Assembly: GCA_964547015.1 (NCBI GenBank)
Contig: CAZJKT010000001.1
Location: forward strand, 1 to 64,000
Origin: JAFGCN01 sp964547015
Lineage (GTDB): Archaea > Aenigmatarchaeota > Aenigmatarchaeia > QMZS01
Direction: 5' to 3'
Length of the DNA: 64,000 bases
Part shown: one piece after another, positions 25,193 through 33,607 of the stretch
How positions within the stretch are numbered: position 1 is the first letter of the stretch
Layout of the letters: each line of letters begins with the position of its first letter
Notes under the pieces: generated by a model
The model's input: only the letters and a program-made list of their open reading frames with translations
Database searches by the model: none
What the model was told of the DNA's origin: nothing
Translations under genes and position numbers: made by a program

Positions 25193-25536
25193 ATAAAAAT
25201 AGAAGTAAATTAGAAATAACATCACCTCACATAAAGCCGCCAATCTTTTCCTGGATGGTGTAGGCTCTTTTCCGGTTTCCCGCGGCCTATTCCAGAGTAT
25301 ATACTCAAATTTCTTGATTTTTTGCTTATAGGGCTCTCATACAAAGAGGGCAGCAGCGAGTGAGCTTTTTTTGGGAATTGAAGTTTGCCATGCTAAGCCC
25401 CCTGATGAGGCCAGTCTTCTTTTTCTTTGAAAGGTCATTTTTGGCAGAAATGCTTCTTTGAATCATAAGAAACTCTTGCAACTTACAAAAATCCAGATAA
25501 AGCTTATGGATAATCAGGTATGTTCTGTCAGATGAC
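25193..25536. other. Intergenic stretch with no recognised gene
   Basis: About 340 bases between tRNA-Trp and the small membrane protein gene. Both strands are interrupted by stops. No cloverleaf end, terminator cluster or recognisable small protein was seen. It includes the upstream region of tRNA-Trp, with an AT-rich box at about 25199-25218. Confidence 0.4.
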
Positions 25537-25677
25537 TCATATGCCAAGAAGCCGGAGTATGATCAATATCAGGGCGATTACCAGCAAGATATGTATCAGG
25601 CTGCCTCCAATCGAGCCAACAACACCTAGCAGCCAGAGGATTACTATAATAATCACTAAAGTCCATATTAGGTCCAT
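25537..25677 (-). CDS. lmo0937-family small membrane protein
   Basis: A 46-residue protein starting MDLIWTLVIIIVILWLLG, followed by a Gly-rich turn (VVGSIGGSLIH) and a second hydrophobic helix ending RLLGI. This two-helix layout with a GxxGGxLIH linker is typical of the lmo0937 family, whose function is unknown. It is preceded by an AT-rich stretch and read toward tRNA-Trp. Confidence comes from the family-like pattern over the full length. Confidence 0.75.
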   Translation of the reverse strand: MDLIWTLVIIIVILWLLGVVGSIGGSLIHILLVIALILIILRLLGI

Positions 25678-25870
25678 TATATTCCTTCCTGCCAATACTA
25701 TTTAAACAATACCCCAGATACTTTCAAAATGACCCGAAGAATTGGTTATTGGCCCTCCAAATACCTGTAGTAGGGGATTCTGGAACTATGGTGGCTGAGA
25801 GCTACAAAAAGCCCCAAAACTGCCAACTTCCGCCAAAACCTCTAATTTATTTTTACCGCATTAAGTTTAT

Positions 25871-26009
25871 GCCTCAGTAGCTCAGCAGGTAGAGCGAGTG
25901 GCTGTTAACCACTAGGTCGAAGGTTCGAGGCAACCCTTTTCCGGTAACTTGGCTAAAAAGGTCTGCACCCCAAAACAGAAAAAGGTTGATGAAAATCCTT
26001 CCTGAGGCG
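25871..26009 (+). tRNA. tRNA-Asn(GUU) with a T-loop intron
   Basis: The exons form GCCTCAG/CTGAGGC with G73, D stem GCTC/GAGC, anticodon arm AGTGG-CTGTTAA-CCACT, and T arm GAAGG-TTCGA(AT)-CCTTC. The T loop is interrupted between about 58 and 59 by a 66-nt insertion (25929-25994), whose ends can pair as CAACC (25931-25935) with GGTTG (25984-25988). There is no anticodon-loop intron. The insertion point matches that in tRNA-Trp. A T-tract terminator follows directly. Confidence 0.88.
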
Positions 26010-26013
26010 TAGT

Positions 26014-26057
26014 CTTTTTAGATTTTTTAAGATTTTTAAGATTTTTAAGATTTTTTT
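26014..26057 (+). terminator. Repeated T-tract terminator after tRNA-Asn
   Basis: Five T runs of 5-7 bases in phase (CTTTTTA, GATTTTTTAA, then GATTTTTAA repeated). The 9-bp unit TTTTTAAGA is tandemly repeated. Poly-T tracts are the usual archaeal termination signal; the iteration here makes it an efficient one by inference. Confidence 0.6.
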
Positions 26058-26090
26058 AGGATTATATATTGAAAGAAAGGGCTATATGTT

Positions 26091-27092
26091 ATGGAGGCTC
26101 TTGACAATGCTGTTGAATGGGCGAAGAAGAACAAAATTGCCGCAGCATTAATTCTTCTGATCGGGCTATGGATTTTAATCAAAATTGTCGCCCCATTTGC
26201 CTTATACACAGTTTCATCATCAGCCTTATCCCAAAAATATCCCGGGGGCTACGGCCCGGAGATGGCTCCAAGCGTGAGCTATGATGAGGCATATTACGGT
26301 TCGGGCGCTGAATATTATTCAAGGAAGGATTCGCCTGTATCGGGTTATTGGGGCGGAACTGACGGAGGGGCTTATGTTGAGGTTAAAAGCGGCTCTATAG
26401 GTATAAAGACCGAGTCCGCAGTTTCAGATTCCGCCGCAATAGAGGGTCTTGCAAAAAGCCTTGAGGGCTATATTGAAAACACCCAAAAAAGCGAAAGCGA
26501 TTACTACTTAAATATTTACCTGACCGCAAGGCTTCCTTCAGAAAGTTTTGACTTCTTTGTCAGCTCATTGAGGGAAAATTATGAGGTAAAATCCTTCAAT
26601 ATTAATTTTTACAGGCTCTCTACCCAAAGGGAGTTGGATGAATTGGGGCTTATTGAAAAGACAATCAGCGATTATGAAAAGCTGAGGGAAAAGGCGAATG
26701 ATATGGAGCTTTCCGAAGAGCAGGTGAATTTGCTTTTCAAGATTGCAGAAAAGGAGCTTGAGCTTCGCCGCCTCCAAAAGAATTATGAATCCTCTCTTGA
26801 ATCAAAAGAAAAGCAAAGCGAATATTCCACAATAACTATTACACTGATGGAGACAAAGAAAGTCCAGCTTATGCCTGAGAACCTTGGAAACCGCCTTCGA
26901 AACAAGGTGAAATACGCGCTTGACGACGCCTCAAACTCGGTAATGGAGCTTTTCACGGGAACCCTGGTCGTCTTCTTTGATGCACTCCTTTTCGTTGTCA
27001 AGGGGCTTGTGGTCCTGATTGTTGCGATGGCAGGATATAGGGTTGCTTTAGTAATTTACAGGCGGAGCTTTCCGGCTCAAAAAAAGCGCTAA
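26091..27092 (+). CDS. DUF4349-type membrane protein with coiled coil
   Basis: A 333-residue protein. An N-terminal membrane segment (ALILLIGLWILIKIVAPF) is followed by an external domain with VKSGSIGIKTESAVSDSAA and YYLNIYLTARLPSESFDFF, the DUF4349 pattern. A coiled coil of about 60 residues (LSEEQVNLLFKIAEKELELR) and a C-terminal membrane segment (LLFVVKGLVVLIVAMAGY) complete it. Function is unknown; in bacteria such proteins are lipoproteins near the envelope. An ATTATATATTG box lies about 25 nt before the GTTATG start. Confidence 0.8.
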   Translation: MEALDNAVEWAKKNKIAAALILLIGLWILIKIVAPFALYTVSSSALSQKYPGGYGPEMAPSVSYDEAYYGSGAEYYSRKDSPVSGYWGGTDGGAYVEVKSGSIGIKTESAVSDSAAIEGLAKSLEGYIENTQKSESDYYLNIYLTARLPSESFDFFVSSLRENYEVKSFNINFYRLSTQRELDELGLIEKTISDYEKLREKANDMELSEEQVNLLFKIAEKELELRRLQKNYESSLESKEKQSEYSTITITLMETKKVQLMPENLGNRLRNKVKYALDDASNSVMELFTGTLVVFFDALLFVVKGLVVLIVAMAGYRVALVIYRRSFPAQKKR

Positions 27093-27134
27093 CAAGCTTT
27101 CTTCATTTTAATATCGTATGTCGCGTATATAATT

Positions 27135-27902
27135 ATGGTTTATACTCAAGTCATAGGTATCCTTTCCGGAAAAGGAGGTGTGGGCAAAACCACACTCACT
27201 TTTAACTTGGGGGCCGCAATGGCGGACTTTGGCAAAAATGTGGTAATTGTTGACGGAAATATGACTACTCCGAACTTAGGGATACATGCAGGAATCCCCC
27301 TCTACCCCACAACCCTTCATGATGTTCTCAAAGGGAAAGTGGATATCTATGATGTGATGCACATACTTCCTTCAGGCCTAAAAATAGTTCCCGCCTCAAT
27401 AAACCTCAATGACCTCAAAGGAGTGGATCCCTCATACCTTGGAAACAGCTTAAGGGACCTCATAGGAAAGCTTGACTATGTTCTGATTGACGGGGCTCCC
27501 GGGCTTGGGGGGGAGGCCATCTCAATACTCAACGCTTCCCATCAGGTATTGGGGGTTTCTACGCCCGACCTGCCGGCTCTTACCGACCTCCTAAAGTCAA
27601 TACGCCTTGTAGGGGATTTCAATAAAGAATATATGGGCACTGTCCTGAATATGGTAAGAAATAAGCCCTACGAGCCAAAAAGGGAGCATGTAATGTCGCT
27701 TTTAGAAGACAGCCCCCTTCTTGAGACAGTTCCGCATGATGAGAATGTGAGGTATGCCCTCTCAAAGAGGCTTCCCGTGATTCATCACAGGCCTAATGCC
27801 TGCGCTTCGCTCAAGATTAAGCTTCTTGCGGCAAAAATGGTTGGCGCAGATTACAGAGTCCCTTGGTACCGAAAATGGGCAAATATGGTTGGGCTAAGCT
27901 GA
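27135..27902 (+). CDS. minD: MinD/ParA-family P-loop ATPase
   Basis: A 255-residue protein with the deviant Walker A GILSGKGGVGKTTLTFNL (two Lys), switch I VIVDGNMTTPNLG (Asp and Asn), and Walker B-like YVLIDGAPGLGG. Its likely role is positioning of surface or division structures. The C-terminus ends in a short amphipathic-looking segment (YRKWANMVGLS) that might contact the membrane. No MinE or ParB is nearby. The preceding DUF4349 gene is 42 nt upstream. The TATATAATTATG start context is typical of this genome. Confidence 0.88.
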   Translation: MVYTQVIGILSGKGGVGKTTLTFNLGAAMADFGKNVVIVDGNMTTPNLGIHAGIPLYPTTLHDVLKGKVDIYDVMHILPSGLKIVPASINLNDLKGVDPSYLGNSLRDLIGKLDYVLIDGAPGLGGEAISILNASHQVLGVSTPDLPALTDLLKSIRLVGDFNKEYMGTVLNMVRNKPYEPKREHVMSLLEDSPLLETVPHDENVRYALSKRLPVIHHRPNACASLKIKLLAAKMVGADYRVPWYRKWANMVGLS

Positions 27903-27977
27903 GCCGGTTGCCGTAAAATTAAAATCGCTTCATAAACCAAAGCCGTATATTTCAAAATCAGTATATTTCAGATTGCC

Positions 27978-28535
27978 TTACTCCTCTTTTTTAAGGGGTT
28001 TTACCTCGCTTTTCCGTATCTCAAGGATGTTTATCGGGTAGATTGCATTAAGGCTTTTTTTGAGGTATCCCTGAAGCTCATCGGACATTATCTCTTTTGT
28101 TATTGTTTCGACATCATTGTTTTGGATGTATAGCCTTAGGAATTTGGAAAGCTCTTTTCTCAGTTTTGAAACAATGCTTGTGCATATGTTGGTTGGGGTA
28201 ACAATGATTGGCTTTAGGATTACAACTTGCCCGTCCTCGGAGACGCCCTTAACAAAAGAGTCAATTCTTGTGGAGCCTGTGTGGACATGCCGGGATATAT
28301 ATGCCCTTGAAACCTCGTGGCCGATAAAGTCGGCCTTAAGGGTTTCGCCGTCAATCCCGCTGATTTTGAAGGTAAATTTGAAGTAGTGTTTTGGAAGGTT
28401 TTTGTCAACCTGCCTGCCGTAAACTGTGAGGTTTCGCCCTACCATCTTGTGAGGCTTATCCGCCAGAGTAAATCCTATATTCCTCTCTCCCAGAAATTTA
28501 GGGGATATTATCGGATATTCAAGCTTATTTTTCAT
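27978..28535 (-). CDS. rps3ae: Ribosomal protein eS1 (S3Ae)
   Basis: About 185 residues of the archaeal/eukaryotic eS1 family: IISPKFLGERNIGFT near the start, RNLTVYGRQVDKNLPKHYFK, and the SRAYISRHVHTGSTRIDSFV segment, followed by a basic KKSLNAIYPINILEIRK end. ATG 28535 is chosen because homology begins there; an upstream in-frame start would add six residues. It is a small-subunit ribosomal protein. It lies 29 nt downstream of the RecJ-like gene on the same strand. Confidence 0.92.
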   Translation of the reverse strand: MKNKLEYPIISPKFLGERNIGFTLADKPHKMVGRNLTVYGRQVDKNLPKHYFKFTFKISGIDGETLKADFIGHEVSRAYISRHVHTGSTRIDSFVKGVSEDGQVVILKPIIVTPTNICTSIVSKLRKELSKFLRLYIQNNDVETITKEIMSDELQGYLKKSLNAIYPINILEIRKSEVKPLKKEE

Positions 28536-28564
28536 TAAATAAACTGTTATCAATCTTTAAAAGC

Positions 28565-29860
28565 TCACCCCCGGCGGGTTTTTAGGGCATTCTGGAATGC
28601 TTCTATGAACTCTTTTGACTTTCCGGGCGGGATTTTTCCTCCTGCCGCCGCCGCATGACCTCCCCCATAGCCTCCAAGGCTTTCGCAGACAGAGCTTAAA
28701 ATTTCGTTTAGGTCCACATTTTTGTTTTCCGAGCGGGCAGATATCTTAATTCCGCCTTCCCCGTTTGCAAGCCCGATTACAATCCCTTTTTTGGCAATTC
28801 CGTTTATGGAAATTGAGGTTATTGTTCCAATCATATTCTCGTGTATATTGTCTCCCGCATCTATAAACAGGGCGTTATCGTCAGAGGCAAATTTTTTTAG
28901 GTTTCTTGCAGTCCATGAAAGGTATGAGGCGATTTTTTGGCGGTACTCAAGCATAACTGCCTCAAGCTTATCCATATCCCCCCCAAGCATTTCAAAAGCC
29001 TCATTGTATCGCTCAAGCCGCCCAAAAGCGTTAAGTATGGTAGAAAATTCCCTCGCATCCATCAGCTTTTTTGAGTTTCTTGGGAGCAGATAGATATTTG
29101 AGAACACTTTTGCGGGGTCGGAGTCGCCACGCCGGATAACCTCTTTGAACACTTCAAGTTTTAAGAGTTCCTTCTCCTTGTCTTTGAGGTCGCAGTAGCT
29201 TTTAATTTTCCCGTTGTGGTTGAGGTCAATATTGAGGTCGCTTAGGAACTGCACAATTTCTGACTCATCGTTAAACGGGATGTGGTTTGAGTTTTTGAGG
29301 GTCTGGCTTAGCGGGCGGTTTACATGCCCGAATATGTTGAGCCCCTTTTCAACTTTTAGCCGCCCCATTTTTTGGGCCTGCTTCATAACCTTGAGGTTTT
29401 CGCCTTCTTCAATCTGGTTGTCCCCTATTGCCCCCACAACCGCCCAGTCTATGAGGCGCGAGTTTTCGGGGTTGAGGCTTTCTGCAAAAAGATAACATAC
29501 CCCCGAGCCGCAAAGCTCTTTTTTTTCAAGGCAGGGGTTTATTTGGATTATATTTTCTGTGACTTGTTCGGTTTCCGGGTCGTGATGGTCAAGGATTATA
29601 ATTTCCTTATCTTTGGGCATGAGGCTTAAGTACCCCGAGCCGAGGTCTGAGAAAATTATAAGGTCGGATTCTTTAGTTAGGGCCTCCCGGATAATTTCAG
29701 GGGTAACCTCTTTTGCTATTAATATTTCTAGCTGCTTTCCTTCGCCTTCAAGCGCGTCTTTGAGGATTTTTGCGGAGCAAAGCCCGTCGCAGTCGTAGTG
29801 CGACACAATAAGGATTTTTTTGGCTGATTTTGCCTTTTCAATTGCGGGCCTGAAGTCCAT
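28565..29860 (-). CDS. RecJ-like DHH/DHHA1 phosphoesterase (GAN-like)
   Basis: A 431-residue protein: SHYDCDGLCSAKILKD (motif I), IIFSDLGSGY (motif II), IIILDHHDPE (the DHH motif at about residue 91), WAVVGAIGDNQ, and the C-terminal GGYGGGHAAAAGGKI loop of DHHA1. The length and motif set fit the archaeal RecJ/GAN group, the single-strand exonuclease linked to GINS and the replisome. The CTAATG start is 18 codons from motif I. It is upstream of eS1 on the same strand. Activity cannot be separated from Hef- or nanoRNase-like roles by sequence alone. Confidence 0.85.
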   Translation of the reverse strand: MDFRPAIEKAKSAKKILIVSHYDCDGLCSAKILKDALEGEGKQLEILIAKEVTPEIIREALTKESDLIIFSDLGSGYLSLMPKDKEIIILDHHDPETEQVTENIIQINPCLEKKELCGSGVCYLFAESLNPENSRLIDWAVVGAIGDNQIEEGENLKVMKQAQKMGRLKVEKGLNIFGHVNRPLSQTLKNSNHIPFNDESEIVQFLSDLNIDLNHNGKIKSYCDLKDKEKELLKLEVFKEVIRRGDSDPAKVFSNIYLLPRNSKKLMDAREFSTILNAFGRLERYNEAFEMLGGDMDKLEAVMLEYRQKIASYLSWTARNLKKFASDDNALFIDAGDNIHENMIGTITSISINGIAKKGIVIGLANGEGGIKISARSENKNVDLNEILSSVCESLGGYGGGHAAAAGGKIPPGKSKEFIEAFQNALKTRRG

Positions 29861-29926
29861 TAGATGATATGGGCTTAAATTTTATTAGGGGCTCAACTTA
29901 TATTTTTCGGGGGCTCTTCATTCAGG

Positions 29927-30241
29927 CTACTCCTTGCTAAACCGGGCCTTGTCTTTGAGGTAGCACTTGTCCATTGCCCTGCTGAACGCGTCTTCGAGGT
30001 CAATATCGAGCGAATTTGCAAGGCAACAGAGCGTGAATATTATGTCGCCCATTTCTTCGGATAGCCTTTCCGTGTTTTCTTCATCTTCGGATTTTTTAGG
30101 CCCGTAAAGGCGGTTAATTTCTCCGGAAAGTTCCCCCATCTCTTCAATGAGCCGGGCAAGCATTTCATGGGGCTTCCAGTATCCGTCTTTATACTGCCTT
30201 ATCCAGTCGTCAACCTGTGACTGCATTTCGTTTGCTGGCAT
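29927..30241 (-). CDS. MazG-like nucleotide pyrophosphohydrolase
   Basis: A 104-residue protein with the MazG four-helix signature: ARLIEEMGELSGEINRLYG (E-x2-E) and RLSEEMGDIIFTLCCLAN (E-x2-D). Such small MazG enzymes hydrolyse NTPs to NMP and PPi, cleaning the pool of abnormal nucleotides. Its transcript starts shortly upstream at an AT-rich ATTATATATAGG box, about 10 nt from the ATG. It is a solitary gene between the RecJ-like and ligase genes. Confidence 0.85.
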   Translation of the reverse strand: MPANEMQSQVDDWIRQYKDGYWKPHEMLARLIEEMGELSGEINRLYGPKKSEDEENTERLSEEMGDIIFTLCCLANSLDIDLEDAFSRAMDKCYLKDKARFSKE

Positions 30242-30341
30242 AATTATATATAGGTGTTTTGGGAGTATATATCCGCAGTTTTAGAAAAATGGTTTGGGGA
30301 AGCATTTCAATTTCCAATTGCGGCTTATTTTCCAATTGAAG

Positions 30342-31997
30342 CTAAGCCCCTCTTTTAAACAAAGCCTTTAGCCTTTCTAAAGTGTCCACATCGTCAATGC
30401 TTTTGTCGTCCCTAAACCTGATTAATCTTGGAAAACGCAAAGCAAACCCGGAAGCGTAATTTGGCGACCTCTGAATGTCCTGGTAGCCGACCTCAATCAC
30501 GATTTTGGGCTTGATTTTGACGGCATTATCTTTTTCAAATTCTATCAGGGGCGTCAATATCTCAGTCGCTTCCTTGAACTGCTCGTCTGTAAGCCCTGTC
30601 CCCATCTTTCCTATTTCCATTAGCTCGCCTGTCTCCTCATCCCTTATTGACAAAAGGAAGGTTGCCAGCCAATTTGCCCGCCGACCTTCCCCCCAATTGG
30701 CTCCGGTAATCACTACATCAAGAGTCTCCTTTTCAGGCTTTACTTTGTACATATTCCCGACCCTCTTTCCCGGCTGGTAGGGCTTATTCAGGCTTTTGAC
30801 CATGACCCCTTCGTGGCCTTCTAAAAGCGCCTTTTGGTAGAATTCTTCAGCTTCTTCTAAATCCTTTGTCTGGATTTGTTTGGCAAGCTCAAGCTTGCCC
30901 CTCTCAACTTTGATTATCTTCTCCAAAGCCGCCCTTCTCTTTGAGAAATGCTCGTCAAGGAGGCTTTTTTTATCCGCAAGCAGGCAGTCAAAAAGGTTTA
31001 CCTGCGCGGGAATCTCTTTTGAGAGGCCCTTAATATGGTACTTTCGGTGAATCCTTTTTGAGAGCTCCTGGAATGGGGCGGGCCTGCCGTCTTTAATCCC
31101 GATAGTCTCCCCATCAACAATCGCCTCATCCGCAAGTATATTTTTTCTGCATATTTCGGCAATGTCGGGGAACTGCTTTGTTACATTTTCAAGGCGGCGG
31201 GTGAATATCCAGATTTTGTCGCCTTTTTTTTGTATGAGCATTCTCAGCCCGTCATATTTTATTTCAACTGCAGGCTCAATTGCGTCCTCAAGGGCTTTTT
31301 TCAGGCTTTCGCTTTTTTCTGCGAGCATCACTTTAATCGGCTTTCCAAATTCAAGCTCAACATCAACCAGCCCGGCCGCGCCCTTGTTTTTTGCTATAAG
31401 GGCGACTTTGCTGAAATCAGTCTTTAGGCTGTATGCCCGCTCAACAGTTGCAGGCGAAACCCCATAAGCTTTGGCTATTGCATCTCGCAAAATCCCTTCG
31501 GCAATCCCAAGCCTAAGCTCTTCAAGGACCGCCCTTGTGATATATTTCGCTTCATTGGGCTCTGCGAAGTTAATAAGCTCAAGCAGAATATTCTGCTTTC
31601 TTAATTGCGAATTTTTCCCTTCGTGGGTTGCAAGTTCCCTCATAGAGCCATAAACTTTTTGGATGCTTAATTTTTGCTTAAAAAGGCTCATTTGCCTCTT
31701 TTTGGCGGACAGCTTTTCGGCAGTAAGCCCAAGGTCGCCGGTTTCTTTGAGGGCTTCGTGGATTTCCTCTTTTGAGAAGCCGAGCTTTTGGAGAGTTGAG
31801 ATTATAAGCTTTCCTGCAATTCCCACCTCCATTTCCTCGGACTCATGGTAAATTTTTCCCTCAAGGAGCGGAAGGGCTATAATAATCTCCTCATCTTCGA
31901 GCTTTTTGAGAAATTCCGACACAATATCCGCCTTTTCGAGTTTTTTTGGGGTTGCTTCGAGATTTTCATAAACTTCAACCAGTTTTGAGTAGTCCAT
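30342..31997 (-). CDS. lig: ATP-dependent DNA ligase
   Basis: About 551 residues. An N-terminal DNA-binding domain is followed by the adenylation motif EIKYDGLRMLIQKKG (Lys about residue 247), motif III WIFTRRLENVTKQFPD, motif IIIa/IV DGETIGI, and motif V EGVMVKSLNKPYQPGKR. The OB domain ends with RFPRLIRFRDDKSIDD. It seals DNA nicks in replication and repair. The ATG at 31997 is preferred over an upstream TTG that would add six residues. A repeated hairpin element starts directly before the start codon on the other strand. Confidence 0.95.
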   Translation of the reverse strand: MDYSKLVEVYENLEATPKKLEKADIVSEFLKKLEDEEIIIALPLLEGKIYHESEEMEVGIAGKLIISTLQKLGFSKEEIHEALKETGDLGLTAEKLSAKKRQMSLFKQKLSIQKVYGSMRELATHEGKNSQLRKQNILLELINFAEPNEAKYITRAVLEELRLGIAEGILRDAIAKAYGVSPATVERAYSLKTDFSKVALIAKNKGAAGLVDVELEFGKPIKVMLAEKSESLKKALEDAIEPAVEIKYDGLRMLIQKKGDKIWIFTRRLENVTKQFPDIAEICRKNILADEAIVDGETIGIKDGRPAPFQELSKRIHRKYHIKGLSKEIPAQVNLFDCLLADKKSLLDEHFSKRRAALEKIIKVERGKLELAKQIQTKDLEEAEEFYQKALLEGHEGVMVKSLNKPYQPGKRVGNMYKVKPEKETLDVVITGANWGEGRRANWLATFLLSIRDEETGELMEIGKMGTGLTDEQFKEATEILTPLIEFEKDNAVKIKPKIVIEVGYQDIQRSPNYASGFALRFPRLIRFRDDKSIDDVDTLERLKALFKRGA

Positions 31998-32034
31998 AAA
32001 AGACTTTCTTTTCAAAAAGAAGCGGTCTTTTTTT
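31998..32034 (+). repeat. Dispersed hairpin element shared with tRNA introns
   Basis: AAAAGACTTTCTTTTC followed by AAAAAGAAGCGGTCTTT is an imperfect hairpin (AAGAC...GTCTT outside, TTTCTTTT/AAAAAGAA inside). Its first ~25 bases are nearly identical to the start of the T-arm intron of tRNA-Ile(UAU), and similar to the starts of the tRNA-Trp and tRNA-Glu introns. No tRNA halves are visible around it. It abuts the ligase start codon and may affect that mRNA, or be an intron-derived relic. Confidence 0.7.
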
Positions 32035-32138
32035 GCAGAAAAGCGCCTGATATAAACTTGCCTTAATTGCTTAACCGCTCTTCCCAGAATATGGGGCTAT
32101 TTAGAAAACAAGCTTAAAGTTTCAAGGCAATTTCTTTG

Positions 32139-32423
32139 ATGAAGGAATTTTGCCCAAGAAATGGTGGAAACGGGTATTTTGACAGAACTTCCGGCAAAGC
32201 CCCTCGCGAAATACCGAATCGTTTGGTTATAGGCCCAAGAGAGAATGGTTATTCTATTGGGGATTGCGAAGAGATGATTCGAAAGATTACAAATAATCTG
32301 CTTGGTGGCTCTGTGGTGTCTTTGTTGGCAGGACATTACTATTTTGGAAATCATAAGCCTAGGGCCTTTTGGAGAGAGGAGATACGGCCTTGCCTTATGG
32401 AGGCTCCAAATTATTATCTATAA
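32139..32423 (+). CDS. Hypothetical small protein
   Basis: A 94-residue protein starting MKEFCPRNGGNGYFD, with a central RLVIGPRENGYSIGDCEEMI segment and a Gly-rich NNLLGGSVVSLLAGHYYFG. It has no signal peptide or membrane helix. I do not recognise it. The codon pattern is consistent with a coding sequence and it does not overlap another gene on either strand. The Pus10-like gene follows 47 nt downstream. Confidence 0.5.
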   Translation: MKEFCPRNGGNGYFDRTSGKAPREIPNRLVIGPRENGYSIGDCEEMIRKITNNLLGGSVVSLLAGHYYFGNHKPRAFWREEIRPCLMEAPNYYL

Positions 32424-32470
32424 GAATCTTTGCGCAAAGCGGCGTTTCTTTTTTCAAAACAAAAGGACTT

Positions 32471-33601
32471 ATGGAACTGACAGAAAGAGTGAGGGTTATC
32501 CTAAAAAACAGGCAAATCTGCGATGAGTGCCTTGGGAGGCAGTTTCACGCGCTTGTCCCCCGAATGCCGAATAGGGAAAAAGGCAAATGCCTGCGTATGA
32601 TGGCCCAAATGGAGGATGCGGCGGCTGAAAAGAGCCCAAAATATATTGAGTTTGAGAAGTGCTCCCTTTGCGGAAATATTTTCTTTGAAATTGACAGCTA
32701 TGTCCAAAAAATCCTTGAAGCCGCCAAAGGCCATGAATATTCAACCTTTCTTATCGGCTCAACATTTTCTCAGGAATATATTTCCGGGGAGGAGGAATTT
32801 TGGGAAGAGTTCGGGGTGGAATACTGCGAAGCGATAAAGTCGGCCTTTAATCGGGCAATCGGCCTTAAAATAAGGGAAAAGACGGGAAAGCCCATGGATT
32901 TTGAAAATCCGGACATTATGTTTATCGTGGATGCGGGCTCAAAGGAGGTGATTTTGCAGATTGCCCCCCTCTACATAAAAGGCGGCTACAAAAAGCTAAA
33001 GCCGCAAAGCACAGTCCAGAAGGCGATTGAAAAGGCTTTTATGGAAGCAGGAGAGTCAAAGGAGGTTATATTCTATTCTGTCGGCCGCCTTGAAGAGAAT
33101 ATAACTACCACAGCTTACCGCCCGTTTATGCTGATGCTTCGTTCCCCCAAAAAAAGAAGGATTGGGCTTGAAAAACTCAGAAAGAAAATAAACCTGAACA
33201 GCGCGATTAAGGTTTCCCGGATGTCTGTTGCTTCAAAAGAGGATCTTGATGAAATGAAGTCCGAAAAAATCGCCGCAAATTATATCCTTACCCTGAAATT
33301 CGCAAAGCTTTCAAAAGAGGAAAAGAAAGAAATAGTTCAGGCCATAAAGTCGCTTAGGAACCGGAGGGTGATGCAGGTTTTAAAGCAAAAGGTAAGAAGG
33401 CCCTACATGAGAAAATTAAACCCCAAGTTTGAGGGAACTGCCCTTACTCTTGAGGTTGAAAGCACTGTCGGCTTTTCTGTGAATTCCTTTTTGTCGGGGA
33501 AAAGCAAGCCCAACCTTGAAAAGCTCATTGGCCATAAGTTTGATGTGAAGTCCATTGTTTTGAGGAAGTTTAGGCGGGTTAAGGCAAAGGATATGTATTA
33601 G
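32471..33601 (+). CDS. Pus10-like tRNA pseudouridine synthase with altered catalytic motif
   Basis: About 376 residues. The N-terminus has a Cys-rich start (CDECLGRQFHAL, then CSLCGNIFF), the zinc-binding accessory domain of archaeal Pus10, followed by a THUMP-like part and the C-terminal pseudouridine synthase fold (RPFMLMLRSPKKRRI). Archaeal Pus10 makes pseudouridine 54 and 55 in tRNA. The catalytic loop, normally close to GREDxDVRMLGxGRPF, reads VGRLEENITTTAYRPF here. The Asp is replaced by Glu (or the second Asp by Asn) and the Arg by Thr. The start at 32471 is set by homology and the ACTTATG context. Confidence 0.72.
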   Translation: MELTERVRVILKNRQICDECLGRQFHALVPRMPNREKGKCLRMMAQMEDAAAEKSPKYIEFEKCSLCGNIFFEIDSYVQKILEAAKGHEYSTFLIGSTFSQEYISGEEEFWEEFGVEYCEAIKSAFNRAIGLKIREKTGKPMDFENPDIMFIVDAGSKEVILQIAPLYIKGGYKKLKPQSTVQKAIEKAFMEAGESKEVIFYSVGRLEENITTTAYRPFMLMLRSPKKRRIGLEKLRKKINLNSAIKVSRMSVASKEDLDEMKSEKIAANYILTLKFAKLSKEEKKEIVQAIKSLRNRRVMQVLKQKVRRPYMRKLNPKFEGTALTLEVESTVGFSVNSFLSGKSKPNLEKLIGHKFDVKSIVLRKFRRVKAKDMY

Positions 33602-33607
33602 CAAAGG

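Noticed and set aside
25326..25547. 73-residue reading frame on the minus strand
   Set aside because: It overlaps the lmo0937-type gene in another frame, has no recognisable start signal and its composition looks non-coding.
24838..26090. A CRISPR-like or prophage region in this gene-poor stretch
   Set aside because: The stretch is explained by two intron-bearing tRNAs, a small gene and a T-rich terminator; no regular repeat-spacer pattern is present.
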